A stretch of 64,000 bases of DNA from Streptococcus oricebi (lineage in GTDB: Bacteria; Bacillota; Bacilli; Lactobacillales; Streptococcaceae): contig NZ_PRDG01000006.1 in assembly GCF_017883985.1 (NCBI RefSeq), positions 1 to 64,000 of the forward strand, given 5' to 3'. A model generated the notes under the pieces. That model was not told the DNA's origin. It saw only the letters and a list, made by a program, of their open reading frames with translations, and did not search any database. Made by a program: the position numbers and the translations under genes. Shown here in pieces: positions 10,001-18,551 of the stretch (position 1 is the first letter of the stretch; each line of letters starts with the position of its first letter).

Positions 10001-10572
10001 TAAGGGAGTTCTTGGCCAATTTCATAGATATCCAAAATATCTCCTCGAATACTGAACTCTCCCTGACTCAAAACCTGAGATACTTTTTCATAACCCGCAT
10101 GAACTAGCACATTTACAAGTCTGTCAAGCGGGTATTCTTTAGAGACTTCTAATCTGATTTGATGTTTCCTAAAAGTATCCGGACTAGGTAAGAGTAGACG
10201 ACTAGCTGCTAGATTGCTAACAATAAAACTGGGCTTTTTAGTATCTAGTAAAGAATTTAGTGTCTCCAGACGTGCCTGTATTTTTTCTTTAGAAGAAAAG
10301 ATAAATTCAGCCAGGGGATTGTCATCTGCCAAAAATGTGTAAACCTTGTTCTCACCGACCAAACTAATCAAGTCACTTGCCAATTTTTCTGCGGCATTTT
10401 GACTGCTAGTCAAAATGAGAATAGGACCATCATTTTCTGTCAAGCTAGTTGCCATAACAGAGGCCTTAGTGGACGATGATAAACCTAGAACCAGTTGGCG
10501 TTCTAATTTTTGAGACTGTTGATTCCAATCCGAAATCTTCTTATTTTGCTTAAATAAATCTAGTATCTTCAT
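7078..10572 (-). CDS. mfd: Transcription-repair coupling factor Mfd
   Basis: DNA translocase that removes stalled RNA polymerase and recruits UvrA. From the ATG at 10572 the protein is 1164 residues, the normal size. Visible in order: UvrB-homology N-terminal domains, the RNA-polymerase-interaction Tudor-like region (YNELEKGDYVVHNVHGIGRYLGI), the helicase core with Walker A VGDVGFGKTEVAMRA, DEEQRFG, LTLTATPIPRTL and QLRGRVGRSNRIAYAYLMY, and the C-terminal D7 domain. I chose MKILDLFK over upstream in-frame starts because they run back over the pth stop. Four copies of the dispersed palindrome lie in or just beyond this gene. Confidence 0.97.
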   Translation of the reverse strand: MKILDLFKQNKKISDWNQQSQKLERQLVLGLSSSTKASVMATSLTENDGPILILTSSQNAAEKLASDLISLVGENKVYTFLADDNPLAEFIFSSKEKIQARLETLNSLLDTKKPSFIVSNLAASRLLLPSPDTFRKHQIRLEVSKEYPLDRLVNVLVHAGYEKVSQVLSQGEFSIRGDILDIYEIGQELPYRIEFFADEIDGIRVFNPENQLSVANLQTVLINPASDLLFTETDFQRGIGHFQKLIDKTVNPSLVSYLEEILAASRENSKHSDSRKFLSFFYEKEQTILDYLPKGSKVFLDDYQKIMDQNSQFEIELTNILTEDLQNSKAISGQNYFADSLKKYRTYKPASFFSNFQKGLGNLRFNHIFQFQQYPMQDFFSQFSLLKEEILRYHKTGYTLILQASSPSNLQSLQKNLEDYAIPLDYVGADSIHSGAVQVIEGNLSQGFNFVDEKIVLITEYEIYQKKAKRRLRRQHLSNAERLKDYNELEKGDYVVHNVHGIGRYLGIETIQVSGLHRDYLTIQYQNADKISIPVDQINLLSKYVASDGKTPKINKLNDGRFQSTKNKVQHQVQDIADDLIRLYAERSQLKGFEFSKDDQHQLEFDNNFPYVETEDQLRSIQEVKRDMESSQPMDRLLVGDVGFGKTEVAMRAAFKAVKDHKQVAILVPTTVLAQQHFTNFQARFSNFAVNIDVLSRFRSKSEQNEILKKVKKGQIDIIIGTHRLLSKDIEFADLGLIVIDEEQRFGVKHKEKLKELKTKVDVLTLTATPIPRTLHMSMLGIRDLSVIETPPTNRYPVQTYVLENNDSVIRDAILREMERDGQVYYLYNKVDTIEQKVAELRELVPEASIGYVHGQMSEVRLENTLLDFIDQTYDVLVTTTIIETGVDIPNANTLFIENADYMGLSTLYQLRGRVGRSNRIAYAYLMYRPDKSLTEVSEKRLEAIKGFTELGSGFKIAMRDLSIRGAGDILGSSQSGFIDSVGFEMYSQLLEEAIAQKQGRKQVRKKGNVEILLQIDAYLPSTYIADERQKIEIYKRIREIDSRVNYQDLQDELIDRFGEYPDSVAYLLEIGLLKSFMDQAFAETIERKGNLTRVRFEKASQQIFLTQDYFEALSSTELKARIGEENQQLILVFDVKNKKDYQILEALIQFADKLVEIKKRKQD
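7436..7451. repeat. Palindrome TTTACA-CGAC-TGTCAA
   Basis: Exact match to TTKACA-N4-TGTMAA inside the 3' part of mfd. Confidence 0.65.
9821..9836. repeat. Palindrome TTTACA-GTCT-TGTCAA
   Basis: Exact match to TTKACA-N4-TGTMAA inside mfd, 291 bp (start to start) from the next copy. Confidence 0.65.
10112..10127. repeat. Palindrome TTTACA-AGTC-TGTCAA
   Basis: Exact match to TTKACA-N4-TGTMAA inside the 5' part of mfd. Confidence 0.65.
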
Positions 10573-10576
10573 GATT

Positions 10577-11146
10577 CTACCCATTATAGGCCTGCATGAT
10601 TTTATCAAAATCTTGCTTTTCTAAATAATCCTTTACAGACCTGTCAACCTTATCTAGACTGGTCAAAATCTTAATATAATCTTCTTGAGTAAATTTACTT
10701 AAAACATGGGCCACAACTGTTTGATTTGGTTTAGGTCGACCAATCCCAATCTTTATCCTTTGAAAATCCTGACTATCTAAGTGTTTGATAATCGATTTGA
10801 TTCCATTATGTCCCCCAGCCGAACCCTTTTTTCTAAGACGAATCTTACCTACTTCCATATCTAGGTCATCGTAAATAACTAGTAAATCTTCCTTATCCAA
10901 GCCATAGTAAGCTAAGAGAGCTTGGACTGCTCGTCCACTCTCATTCATAAAGGTTAAGGGTTTGACAAAATAGACCTTTTCTCCATTAAAAAAGCCAGAG
11001 GCAATTTCCGCCTGAAAGATTTTATCTACTGTAAACTTTAAGTCAAGTTCTTTACATATTTTGTCAATCAACATAAAGCCTACATTGTGCTTGGTTTCAA
11101 AGTATTTGTCTCCTGGATTTCCCAATCCAACAATCAATTTTGTCAT
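10577..11146 (-). CDS. pth: Peptidyl-tRNA hydrolase
   Basis: Releases peptides from peptidyl-tRNA that drops off the ribosome. The 189-residue protein shows [15 protein letters not shown], the catalytic histidine in [11 protein letters not shown] (about residue 21), [20 protein letters not shown] and [12 protein letters not shown], all hallmarks of bacterial Pth. The ATG at 11146 is preceded by AAGGAG; an upstream in-frame extension would run into an intergenic repeat and is rejected. It is first in the minus-strand run pth-mfd-rqcP-divIC and ends 4 nt before mfd. Confidence 0.97.
   Translation of the reverse strand: MTKLIVGLGNPGDKYFETKHNVGFMLIDKICKELDLKFTVDKIFQAEIASGFFNGEKVYFVKPLTFMNESGRAVQALLAYYGLDKEDLLVIYDDLDMEVGKIRLRKKGSAGGHNGIKSIIKHLDSQDFQRIKIGIGRPKPNQTVVAHVLSKFTQEDYIKILTSLDKVDRSVKDYLEKQDFDKIMQAYNG
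10632..10647. repeat. Palindrome TTTACA-GACC-TGTCAA
   Basis: Exact match to TTKACA-N4-TGTMAA inside the 3' part of pth. Confidence 0.65.
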
Positions 11147-11157
11147 ACTACTCCTTT

Positions 11158-11270
11158 TCAAATGCCAAAAGGGGAGTGGGACAGAACTGATTCCTGAAAT
11201 GAAATAGTTGCTAGTCCCACCCCCGCGAGGCCTGTTAAGCTTCAACAGCCTACTGAGCTGTTGAAGCTTG
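11158..11270. repeat. Composite intergenic inverted-repeat element (GGGGAGTGGGAC...GTCCCACCCCC)
   Basis: Two nested structures lie between ychF and pth. The first is GGGGAGTGGGAC paired with GTCCCACCCCC about 30 bp later; the second is a perfect 13-bp hairpin (11237-11249 with 11257-11269, loop CTACTGA). Similar GTGGGAC-type elements lie near 1.02 and 24.21 kb. The rest of the spacer (11271-11419) holds no recognisable gene. Confidence 0.6.
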
Positions 11271-11419
11271 CGGATAAAATAAGCAAAGTTTGTGTCAAAA
11301 TATGGAGTCTAAAAAGACAACATTAGGACCTGAAAGGATACTAGGTCTTGCACTTCACTAAAATATTTTAGACACTCGATAATTTTGTCTCTGCCTCTTA
11401 TTTATTTTTCACCTTAAAA

Positions 11420-12535
11420 TTAAACGTTAAACCTGAATTCCATGATGTCGCCATCCTGAACCAAATATTCTTTTCCTTCTTCACGCAAGCGACCAGCCTC
11501 TTTGACAGCCTTCTCGCTACCATAGTGAACTAAATCATCATAAGACATAGTTACAGCCCGTATGAAGCCTTTTTCAAAATCAGAATGGATAATTCCAGCT
11601 GCTTGTGGGGCCTTCATCCCCCTCTTAAAGGTCCAAGCCCGAACTTCTTTTTCTCCGGCTGTGAAGTAGGTCGCAAGACCTAATAAATGATAGGCTGCCC
11701 TAGTCAATTTATCTACACCTGACTCATCTAGTCCCATGGCTTCTAAAAATTCAAGCTTATCCTCGTCATCGAGCTCTGAAATTTCTTCTTCAGCACGCGC
11801 TGAAATAACGACAACTTCAGCCTTTTCAGTTGCTGCAAAATCTCTTATCTGCTTAACATAATCGATATTTTCAGGATCTGCAACCTCATCTTCACTGACA
11901 TTAGCGACATAGAGGACAGGTTTGGCTGTTAAAAGAAAGAGGCCCTTAACGATTTTTTGTTCATCTTCTGTAAATTCAATCGTTCTAGCAGATAGACCGT
12001 CTTCTAAAACAGGTTTAATCTTTTGCAAAATATTAAACTCGGCAACAGAATCTTTGTCCTTTTGGGTTCGAGCCATTTTTTCCACACGCGCATAGCGCTT
12101 GTTAATACTTTCTAGGTCAGCTAAAATCAATTCTAGATTGATGGTCTCAATATCTGCCATAGGGTCAACAAAATCGGATTCACGCCCTTGTTCACGCATG
12201 ACATTCTCATCGTCGAAAGCACGAACGACATGGACAATGGCATCCACTTCACGAATGTTAGCTAGAAATTTATTTCCTAAACCTTCTCCTTTGGAAGCCC
12301 CCTTGACAATCCCTGCTATATCTGTAAACTCAAAGGTTGTAGGGATTTTCTTTTGTGGTTTGATTAGCTGGGTTAATTTATCCAAACGACTGTCTGGTAC
12401 TTCTACCCGCCCTACATTGGGATCGATTGTAGCAAATGGATAATTAGCTGCTTCTGCTCCTGCTTTAGTAATTGCATTAAATAAAGTTGATTTGCCGACA
12501 TTAGGTAAGCCGACAATTCCTGCTGTTAAGGCCAT
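11420..12535 (-). CDS. ychF: Ribosome-associated ATPase YchF (OLA1 family)
   Basis: A 371-residue P-loop protein of the Obg superfamily. G1 is [15 protein letters not shown] (about 8-22), G2/G3 are [11 protein letters not shown] and [16 protein letters not shown], the G4 position reads NVSE instead of NKxD (the mark of ATP preference in this family), and the C-terminus is a TGS domain ([16 protein letters not shown] ... [15 protein letters not shown]). It binds ribosomes and modulates translation and stress responses. It is apparently monocistronic here, separated from pth by a repeat-rich spacer. Confidence 0.97.
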   Translation of the reverse strand: MALTAGIVGLPNVGKSTLFNAITKAGAEAANYPFATIDPNVGRVEVPDSRLDKLTQLIKPQKKIPTTFEFTDIAGIVKGASKGEGLGNKFLANIREVDAIVHVVRAFDDENVMREQGRESDFVDPMADIETINLELILADLESINKRYARVEKMARTQKDKDSVAEFNILQKIKPVLEDGLSARTIEFTEDEQKIVKGLFLLTAKPVLYVANVSEDEVADPENIDYVKQIRDFAATEKAEVVVISARAEEEISELDDEDKLEFLEAMGLDESGVDKLTRAAYHLLGLATYFTAGEKEVRAWTFKRGMKAPQAAGIIHSDFEKGFIRAVTMSYDDLVHYGSEKAVKEAGRLREEGKEYLVQDGDIMEFRFNV

Positions 12536-12677
12536 TGAACTCTTCCTTTCCTCTTTTCAACTCAAACTATTATACCATAAAATCAATAAATGTCAGTAGT
12601 TGATTTCCGAGTAATTTTTGAAAAATATTTGCTTTTTAAAGCAAAATATATTATCCTTACCTTAGGAGGAATAACAG

Positions 12678-13181
12678 ATGAAAAATAAACATTTTGTCAA
12701 ATGGTTACTAGGACTTGTAACCCTCACCCTACTAACAGTTCTTGCTGCCTGTGGTTCTGGAAAAGAGCAAGTACGCTATTTCCAACAGATCGATCAAAGC
12801 TCTAAAATTGATATCCGAATGACTTATTATTACAAGGGCGATACAGTTACTAAGCAAACAACAGAAAGCCAAATCCCTTACTCTAGAATCAATGCTACTG
12901 ATGAAGCCAGTGCTAGAACTATTGTTGAACCTAAGTCAAAACAATACCAAACTTTAGCAGGTGTTAAGGAATCCATCACTTATGAGAAAGATGGTATTAA
13001 AGAGAGCCTTGAAATTGACTACGAAAAAGTTGATTTCAAAAAATTAGCGGAAGTTGATTCAGCCTTTGCTAGTTCTGGCGGTGCCGATGCTAAAAAAGTA
13101 AGCATGAAAGCCAGTGCAAAACTATTAGAAAACAATAACTTCAAAGAAGTTAAGGATGGAAAATTTGAATCGCTCAAATAA
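12678..13181 (+). CDS. DUF1307 (YehR-like) lipoprotein
   Basis: A 167-residue predicted lipoprotein. A basic N-terminus and hydrophobic stretch end in the lipobox LAAC (LTVLAACGSG), placing the lipidated Cys at about 25. The mature part (YFQQIDQSSKIDIRMTYYYKGDTVTKQ...) looks like the YehR/DUF1307 family. Membrane-anchored, extracytoplasmic, of unknown function. A strong TTAGGAGG ribosome site precedes the ATG. It is the only plus-strand gene on the left side of the origin block, convergent with the DUF951 gene and sharing a bidirectional terminator with it. Confidence 0.8.
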   Translation: MKNKHFVKWLLGLVTLTLLTVLAACGSGKEQVRYFQQIDQSSKIDIRMTYYYKGDTVTKQTTESQIPYSRINATDEASARTIVEPKSKQYQTLAGVKESITYEKDGIKESLEIDYEKVDFKKLAEVDSAFASSGGADAKKVSMKASAKLLENNNFKEVKDGKFESLK

Positions 13182-13243
13182 TTGAAATTTTAGCGTTCGA
13201 ATCACATCAAAAAAATAAGCAAGTAGCTCTAATCGCAATAAGT

Positions 13244-13279
13244 AAAAAGTATTAGGAATTTTCTCCTAATACTTTTTTT
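13244..13279. terminator. Bidirectional terminator overlapping the DUF951 3' end
   Basis: Perfect 14-bp arms (13244-13257 and 13264-13277) with loop ATTTTC are flanked by A and T runs. It ends the DUF1307 gene from the left and the DUF951/dnaN transcript from the right. The right arm lies inside the last DUF951 codons. Confidence 0.85.
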
Positions 13280-13458
13280 AATTTTCTCTCAAAGTCATAG
13301 CGACTCATCATCACAACATGTTCACAATTGGTGCAACGAATTTTAATATCAGCTCCCATGCGTACAATTTCCCAGCGATTGGCTTTTTTGCCAGTCGATT
13401 TAATCGTACAGGCATGGGGTTTCTTCATCTCAATAAAATTTCCTAAATCATACTTCAT
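13252..13458 (-). CDS. DUF951 family protein (YyzM-like)
   Basis: A 68-residue protein directly downstream of dnaN, with 1 nt between the genes. It starts MKYDLGNFIEMKKPHAC and carries a zinc-finger-like pair CTIKSTG ... IRCTNCEHVVMMSRYDFERKLKKVL. This is the conserved small DUF951 protein found beside dnaN in streptococci. Its function is unknown; nucleic-acid binding is a guess from the Cys pattern and basic character. Confidence 0.88.
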   Translation of the reverse strand: MKYDLGNFIEMKKPHACTIKSTGKKANRWEIVRMGADIKIRCTNCEHVVMMSRYDFERKLKKVLGENS

Positions 13459-13459
13459 T

Positions 13460-14602
13460 TTAATTGGTTCTCACTGGAGTAATCAACTGGATAAAGTCCT
13501 CTCCCTCTTGTCCTTCAGCAGGTACAAGGGTAAAGGGACGGACGGCAGAAATAAAACTAATCCTTACTTGCTCACTAGTAATCGCTTTTAAAGCTTCAAT
13601 CAAGTAGGTCGGATTGAAACTGATAGTCAAATCTTCACCAGATACACTCTCAGTCTCAATTTCTTCATTAACCCGTCCAACTTCAGGTGAATTTACATGG
13701 GCACTGACCAAGCCCTTTTCGATTTCTAACTTCACCGTTCCATTTTGAGTCGCATTTGATAAGAGTCTAGCACGCTCCATAGCAAAACGTAAATCACTGG
13801 TATTAAAGGTGACTACATTAGTAAATTCACTTGGAATTAGCCTATCCGTATCTGGATAGGATCCTTCTAGTAAGCGAGTGTAGAAGTTAATGTTTTCACT
13901 TCTAAATAGGATTTGATTGTTGGCAAAGAAAATCTCAACTGTTTCTATATCATCTGTAAATACTGAGCTAAATTCTCTTAAAGAACGGCTAGGAATAACT
14001 ACATCAAAATTATCCCCATTCTTGTCCAGGGTGATTTTCTTTTGACTCATCCGATGAGAGTCGGTAGCCACTGTTTTTAGCTCTTTGTGATTTGTCAGGA
14101 CAAAATGAACACCAGTCAAAATCGGACGACTCTCTTGGCTACTAGCCGCAAAAGCTGTTTGGTTGATTAAGTTTTTTAGAATACTAGTTTCAAGAATGAG
14201 GGGATTGCTGGTTGGAACCTCCTGGATACGGGGATATTGATCAGCATCTTTTCCTTTTAGGGTAATCTCTGATTTACCACTTGTTAAGACGATTTGGTTT
14301 TGTTCTATTTCTTTAAATTCTAAAGTAATATCTGGTAGGCTAGAGACAACATTGATAAAGAAAGTGGCCTCTAGGAGGATGGAACCAGAAGAACTAACCA
14401 AAAGACCGGCATTTTCATCTTTAATAGAAATGAAATTTTCAATAGAAATTTGACCATTAGAACCGATTAGGGTAATCCCTTCTTCTTCAACTGTAATTTT
14501 AACAGTGGATAAGATTGGAATCGCATTTTTATGACTAATGGCCCTTTTCGTTACATTCAAGGTTTGTAAAAATAAGTTTTTATTGATTGAAAAATGAATC
14601 AT
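13460..14602 (-). CDS. dnaN: DNA polymerase III beta subunit (sliding clamp)
   Basis: The 380-residue ring-forming processivity factor, three repeated clamp domains. It opens with MIHFSINKNLFLQTLNVTKRAISHKNAIPILSTVKI and ends in the conserved tail with LVPAEGQEGEDFIQLITPVR. The usual internal landmarks (RPILTGVHF, TDSHRMS, EGSYPDTDRLIP) are present. It follows dnaA after a 155-bp spacer that holds DnaA boxes and probably the unwinding region. Confidence 0.98.
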   Translation of the reverse strand: MIHFSINKNLFLQTLNVTKRAISHKNAIPILSTVKITVEEEGITLIGSNGQISIENFISIKDENAGLLVSSSGSILLEATFFINVVSSLPDITLEFKEIEQNQIVLTSGKSEITLKGKDADQYPRIQEVPTSNPLILETSILKNLINQTAFAASSQESRPILTGVHFVLTNHKELKTVATDSHRMSQKKITLDKNGDNFDVVIPSRSLREFSSVFTDDIETVEIFFANNQILFRSENINFYTRLLEGSYPDTDRLIPSEFTNVVTFNTSDLRFAMERARLLSNATQNGTVKLEIEKGLVSAHVNSPEVGRVNEEIETESVSGEDLTISFNPTYLIEALKAITSEQVRISFISAVRPFTLVPAEGQEGEDFIQLITPVRTN

Positions 14603-14757
14603 GGAAACTCCTTTAATTATTTATGATTATAAGGTTAATAGTAATAGTAGTTTGTGTGAATGATGTGGAAAACTCTCACCGACAATGTTTTTCCAAGGAT
14701 TGATACTTGTTCACAAACTGTGGAAAAAGAAGCTGATAAAATTTTACTTATCCACAA
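14603..14757. other. oriC core: dnaA-dnaN spacer with DnaA boxes
   Basis: The spacer carries three DnaA boxes: TGTGGAAAA at 14664-14672 and at 14719-14727 (both minus orientation), and TTATCCACA at 14748-14756 (plus). Next to the first is a DnaA-trio-like tract, with AT-rich DNA beyond. In Firmicutes the unwinding site usually lies in this spacer, so this is the best candidate for the replication start. Confidence 0.8.
14636..14650 (+). other. DnaA-trio-like tract
   Basis: The plus strand reads TAATAGTAATAGTAG, five consecutive TAR trinucleotides, 14 bp from a DnaA box. This resembles the DnaA-trio element where DnaA loads on single-stranded DNA at bacterial origins. Confidence 0.6.
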
Positions 14758-16113
14758 TTAGCGAATCTTATTTTTGATACTCTTTATCTCTAAACGCAGA
14801 TTATCATCCGTTTCAAGCATGGTTTTTATTTTACTATGCGCGTGAATAACGGTTGTATGATCCTTGCCACCGAATTCTCGACCAATTTTAGGAAGACTAT
14901 TGTCAGTCAGTTCCCGGGCCAGATACATAGCTACTTGTCGAGCTAAAACAATATTTTGTACCCTCCGACTGCCCTTCATTTCCTTAGTACTTACTCCGTA
15001 AAATTTTCCGACCTCATTTTGAATTTTCTCAATGGGAATAACGGTAACCTGGCTGCTATCTTGCTTGCGTGCTCGAATGGCTTCAGCAGCAATATCAATG
15101 GTGATTTCCTTGAGATTTCTGACATTTGCAATCAAGCTAATATCATTTAAAGCTCCCTCTAAATCTCGCACATTTGAATCAAATTGGCCAGCTAGATATT
15201 CTAAGGTATCATTGGAGAAAGAGTAATTCAAGCCTTCAATCTTGTTTCGTAAGATTGCTATCCTGGTTTCAAAGTCTGGAGGAGTAATATTTTGAGTCAG
15301 TCCCCATTTAAAGCGGGTAACCAGACGTTCTTCTAGATTTTCTAAATGGTCTGGACTACGATCACTAGTTAGAACAATCTGTTTATTGTCCCCGTGGAGA
15401 GCATTAAAAGTATTAAAAAATTCTTCCTGAGTAGAGACTTTTTTCCCTCCTAGAGATTGAATATCATCAATCAGGAGCAAGTCCAGACTACGATAGGTCT
15501 TTTTAAAACTATCCATCTCTCCTAAACGCAGATGTTCTAGAAAGTCGTTAATAAAGGTTTCGGCAGGTATATACTTGACACGCGCATCTGGAATATGCTC
15601 TAAAATTTGATTTCCAATAGCGTTTAATAAATGAGTTTTTCCTAAACCTGGTCCTCCATAAATAAACAGCGGATTATAGGTTGTAGCCAGATTTTCTGAA
15701 ACGGCTAGAGCAGCAGCCTTGGCCCAAATATTCCCGTCTCCTTGGACAAAGTTATCAAAGGTATATTTGGCCTTGAGACCTGTTTCTATCTGGGGCAAAC
15801 TTGGCTTGGGACTTTCAGGGCTAATTGGAGAACTTGTTTTAGCTCTTGAGCTTTTTGTATTCTCACTTTCTTCAAAGATATAGCGGATGGAAATTTGATT
15901 ATAATAGATTTCAAAGCCAGCAGTTAAGACAATATTAGCTAAGTTTTGTTCCCAAAATAATTGCTTTACAGGACTGTCTAGGAGGATGGTTGCTTCTTGG
16001 TTTTCTACGCTAATTAATCTTGCTTCAGAAACAAAGAAATCATAAGTTGTTTGTTTGAGTTGCTCTTGGGATAATTCTAGAATTCTCGCCCAAAAAGTAT
16101 CTTCTTTCGTCAT
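14758..16113 (-). CDS. dnaA: Chromosomal replication initiator DnaA
   Basis: A 451-residue AAA+ initiator. Domain I (about 1-90) is followed by a Ser/Pro-rich linker ([20 protein letters not shown]), Walker [18 protein letters not shown] (about 152-168), Walker [13 protein letters not shown] and sensor regions. The C-terminal domain IV helix-turn-helix has the DnaA signature [31 protein letters not shown] precedes the ATG. It is flanked by DnaA boxes on both sides, consistent with autoregulation. Confidence 0.99.
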   Translation of the reverse strand: MTKEDTFWARILELSQEQLKQTTYDFFVSEARLISVENQEATILLDSPVKQLFWEQNLANIVLTAGFEIYYNQISIRYIFEESENTKSSRAKTSSPISPESPKPSLPQIETGLKAKYTFDNFVQGDGNIWAKAAALAVSENLATTYNPLFIYGGPGLGKTHLLNAIGNQILEHIPDARVKYIPAETFINDFLEHLRLGEMDSFKKTYRSLDLLLIDDIQSLGGKKVSTQEEFFNTFNALHGDNKQIVLTSDRSPDHLENLEERLVTRFKWGLTQNITPPDFETRIAILRNKIEGLNYSFSNDTLEYLAGQFDSNVRDLEGALNDISLIANVRNLKEITIDIAAEAIRARKQDSSQVTVIPIEKIQNEVGKFYGVSTKEMKGSRRVQNIVLARQVAMYLARELTDNSLPKIGREFGGKDHTTVIHAHSKIKTMLETDDNLRLEIKSIKNKIR

Positions 16114-16167
16114 ATTTCCCTCCTTTTCTAGATAGATTTTCTCTTATTTTACCATAAATAGAGGGAG

Positions 16168-16218
16168 TTTTCCACAAAAGAAAATAAGAATTCACATTGT
16201 TTACGAAAGTTTTCCACA
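16168..16218 (+). other. DnaA boxes upstream of dnaA
   Basis: Two identical TTTTCCACA boxes (16168-16176 and 16210-16218) sit in the dnaA upstream region, 42 bp apart and in the same orientation. They are probably the upstream half of a bipartite origin and/or autoregulatory sites. Confidence 0.75.
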
Positions 16219-16314
16219 AATTGTTAATAATTATTTCATATCCTGATTTTAAAGGGTTTCTTCCCCTTCTTCCTGTGTAAAAAGATGTGGGACCAAAAAA
16301 GAAAAATAACAGCC

Positions 16315-17076
16315 TTATTTAAAGCTGTTAATAATTCTTTGATATTCTTCGGGGTCTGCAAAAGAGATAGTGATTTTTCCAGCCTGATTTTTAGCGAGTT
16401 GAATTGTCACTTCTGTCCCTAACTGCTGTTTTAACCTGGCCTCTTCTTCTCTGATAAAAATTTCTTTTTCTTGTCTTTTTTTAGCAGGCTTTTTAGCAGA
16501 TAATTTTTTTTCTAAATCTCTGACAGAAATATCTTCTTTAGTAATTTTTTCCAGCCATTCCACTTGTTTCTGTTCTGTTAGAGGAACCAGAAGGCGGGCA
16601 TGGGCCTGGGAAATATCTTGCTTTTTTACAGCCTCAATCAGCGTTTGGGACAAGTTTAAAAGGCGAACTAAGTTACTAATGTAAGGGCGGGATTTTCCCA
16701 TAATTTTAGCCAATTCTTCATGGGTTAGTCCCTTGTCAATCAAGGACTGATAAGACTCAGCTTCTTCTATGGGATTCAAATCCTCCCTTTGAAGGTTCTC
16801 AATGATGGCTTGTCTCATCATATCTTGATCTGTTAGGTTCTTAATGAGGGCAGGGACCGATTCTAACTCAGCTAATTTGGCAGCGCGATACCTTCTTTCT
16901 CCAGCTAAAAGTTCATACCCAATAACAGGGGATTTTCGAACAATGATTGGTTGAATAATGCCATTTTCCTTGATAGAATTTGCTAATTCAAGTAATTTTT
17001 CTTGTGAAAAAGTTTTTCTGGGTTGGTAAGGATTGGTATGAATATCCTTGAGCTTGAGATATTGAAAATTTTCCAT
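16315..17076 (-). CDS. parB: Chromosome-partitioning protein ParB (Spo0J)
   Basis: CTP-dependent DNA clamp that loads at parS and recruits SMC. From MENFQYLKLKDIHTNPYQPRKTF the protein is 253 residues. It contains the catalytic motif YELLAGERRYRAAKLAELES (about 55-74), the HTH LTHEELAKIMGKSRPYISNLVRLL, a Lys-rich linker and a C-terminal dimerisation domain. No parA precedes it, as is normal in streptococci. The start at 17076 is preferred because further upstream lies a perfect inverted repeat. Its own parS sites occur at 23.2 and 34.7 kb. Confidence 0.96.
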   Translation of the reverse strand: MENFQYLKLKDIHTNPYQPRKTFSQEKLLELANSIKENGIIQPIIVRKSPVIGYELLAGERRYRAAKLAELESVPALIKNLTDQDMMRQAIIENLQREDLNPIEEAESYQSLIDKGLTHEELAKIMGKSRPYISNLVRLLNLSQTLIEAVKKQDISQAHARLLVPLTEQKQVEWLEKITKEDISVRDLEKKLSAKKPAKKRQEKEIFIREEEARLKQQLGTEVTIQLAKNQAGKITISFADPEEYQRIINSFK

Positions 17077-17090
17077 AGCATCTATAGCAT

Positions 17091-17122
17091 AACACACCTT
17101 TACTTTCCTGTAAAGGTGTGTT
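17091..17122. promoter_or_regulatory. Perfect 13-bp inverted repeat upstream of parB
   Basis: AACACACCTTTAC (17091-17103) and GTAAAGGTGTGTT (17110-17122) are separated by TTTCCT, 15 bp upstream of the parB start codon. There is no T run on the htrA (minus) transcript side, so it is either an operator or an mRNA hairpin controlling parB rather than an ordinary terminator. Confidence 0.6.
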
Positions 17123-17136
17123 GACAAAACTGTAAA
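17121..17136. repeat. Palindrome TTGACA-AAAC-TGTAAA
   Basis: Exact match to TTKACA-N4-TGTMAA in the htrA-parB spacer, overlapping the end of the inverted repeat by 2 bp. Confidence 0.7.
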
Positions 17137-17141
17137 TAAGA

Positions 17142-18347
17142 TTAGTTCTCAGATTTTAAATCTTGTGTTGATTTAGTTAATTTGATGGTTGTTGTAGCTT
17201 CTTTTCCATCTCGATAATAGGTTACCTTGATTTCATCACCGATAGCATGATTGTAAAGAGCAGATTGTAAATCATGAGTTGTTTCGACCTCTTTGCCATC
17301 GATCTTAGTAATGGTATCGTACTTTTCTAATTTTCCTTCTGCCGGCATACCAGCTTGTGTTGAGCGAACGACTACTCCATTGGTAACCTTATCTGGAAGG
17401 TTGAGACGACCGATATCAGCTGACGAGAGATTTCTAAGGTTAACCATTTGGATTCCCAGGGCAGGTCGGGTAACGGATCCATCTTTTTCTAACTGCTTGA
17501 TGATATTGACAACATCGTTTGAAGGGATAGCAAATCCCATCCCTTCAACAGAAGTTTGTCCGTTGTTGGTGATTTTACTTGAGGTGATTCCGATAACTTG
17601 TCCTTCAATGTTAACCAATGGTCCTCCTGAGTTACCAGGGTTAATGGCAGCATCTGTTTGGATGGCTTGAGTTGAAACAGCTTGACCGTCTTCTGATTGA
17701 AGAGATACTGTCCGACTAAGACTAGAAACAATCCCCTGAGTAACAGAGTTTGCGTAATCAGATCCCAAAGGACTACCGATTGCAATAGCTGTTTCTCCTA
17801 CAGTTAACTTATCAGAATTACCGAAGTCGGCAACACTTTTAACCTTGTCAGAGCTTATTTTAACCACTGAAATATCAGAATAGGTATCGGAACCGACGAT
17901 TTCTCCTGGGACAGTACTTCCATCTGCCAAGCGGATATCAACACTGCTAGCACCATGAATAACGTGGGTATTGGTTACTAGGTAGGCATATTTCCCCTCT
18001 TTTTTATAGATAACACCAGATCCTTCACCAGCAATCCGGTCTTCCTTATTTTCTGAGCCACTATCTGAGGAGCCTTCATTACCAAAGATAGTATCACCAG
18101 ATGCCTTATCAGAATAAATGATAACAGAAACAACTGCATTTTTTATTTTATCCACAGCTTCTGTTGTTGATGTTGTATTTTTATAAGAATTAGCAACCTT
18201 TGTAGTAGTCAGACCATTTTTAGAATTGGTCTGCATTTGAGAGAATTTTAGGGTAGCAAAGGCACCAAAGGAGCCCCCTACTAGACCCACAACAAAGATG
18301 AGAACAAATAATAGAATTTTTCTGAATAAATCTGAAGAATTTTTCAT
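17142..18347 (-). CDS. htrA: Surface serine protease HtrA (DegP family)
   Basis: A 401-residue membrane-tethered protease/chaperone. One N-terminal membrane helix (about 9-32) and a Ser/Thr-rich linker precede a trypsin-like domain with His in [10 protein letters not shown] (about 128), Asp in [12 protein letters not shown] and Ser in GNSGGPLV. One C-terminal PDZ domain follows ([11 protein letters not shown] ... [17 protein letters not shown]). In pneumococcus HtrA degrades misfolded surface proteins and CSP and is controlled by CiaRH. Its place beside parB and the com locus is the usual one. Confidence 0.97.
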   Translation of the reverse strand: MKNSSDLFRKILLFVLIFVVGLVGGSFGAFATLKFSQMQTNSKNGLTTTKVANSYKNTTSTTEAVDKIKNAVVSVIIYSDKASGDTIFGNEGSSDSGSENKEDRIAGEGSGVIYKKEGKYAYLVTNTHVIHGASSVDIRLADGSTVPGEIVGSDTYSDISVVKISSDKVKSVADFGNSDKLTVGETAIAIGSPLGSDYANSVTQGIVSSLSRTVSLQSEDGQAVSTQAIQTDAAINPGNSGGPLVNIEGQVIGITSSKITNNGQTSVEGMGFAIPSNDVVNIIKQLEKDGSVTRPALGIQMVNLRNLSSADIGRLNLPDKVTNGVVVRSTQAGMPAEGKLEKYDTITKIDGKEVETTHDLQSALYNHAIGDEIKVTYYRDGKEATTTIKLTKSTQDLKSEN

Positions 18348-18410
18348 TTTTTCCTCCTGGTATTTTCAATTGGTGTAAGTATAAGCAGATTAACTTAATT
18401 ATAACTTAAA

Positions 18411-18449
18411 TTTTATAAGTTTTCCACAGTTTGTGGAAAACTTATAAAA
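18411..18449. other. 39-bp palindrome formed by two convergent DnaA boxes
   Basis: Perfect 18-bp arms (18411-18428 and 18432-18449) flank a 3-bp centre GTT. Each arm contains a full DnaA box (TTTTCCACA at 18420-18428; TGTGGAAAA at 18432-18440). It lies in the divergent htrA-rlmH spacer about 2.2 kb from dnaA. Confidence 0.75.
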
Positions 18450-18551
18450 AATGTTAATCTTCATTAGAAAATAGATAGATTTGGACTTTCTTTTTCATTT
18501 TTTCTTTGTTGATAAAGTGTGAACTCTTTGTGAATATGATAGAATATAGCT

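Noticed and set aside
15965-15980. TTTACA-GGAC-TGTCTA in dnaA as a further dispersed palindrome
   Set aside because: One mismatch in the right half-site. TTGACA-GACT-TGTTAA at 24653 is rejected for the same reason; both were left out of the count of 14.
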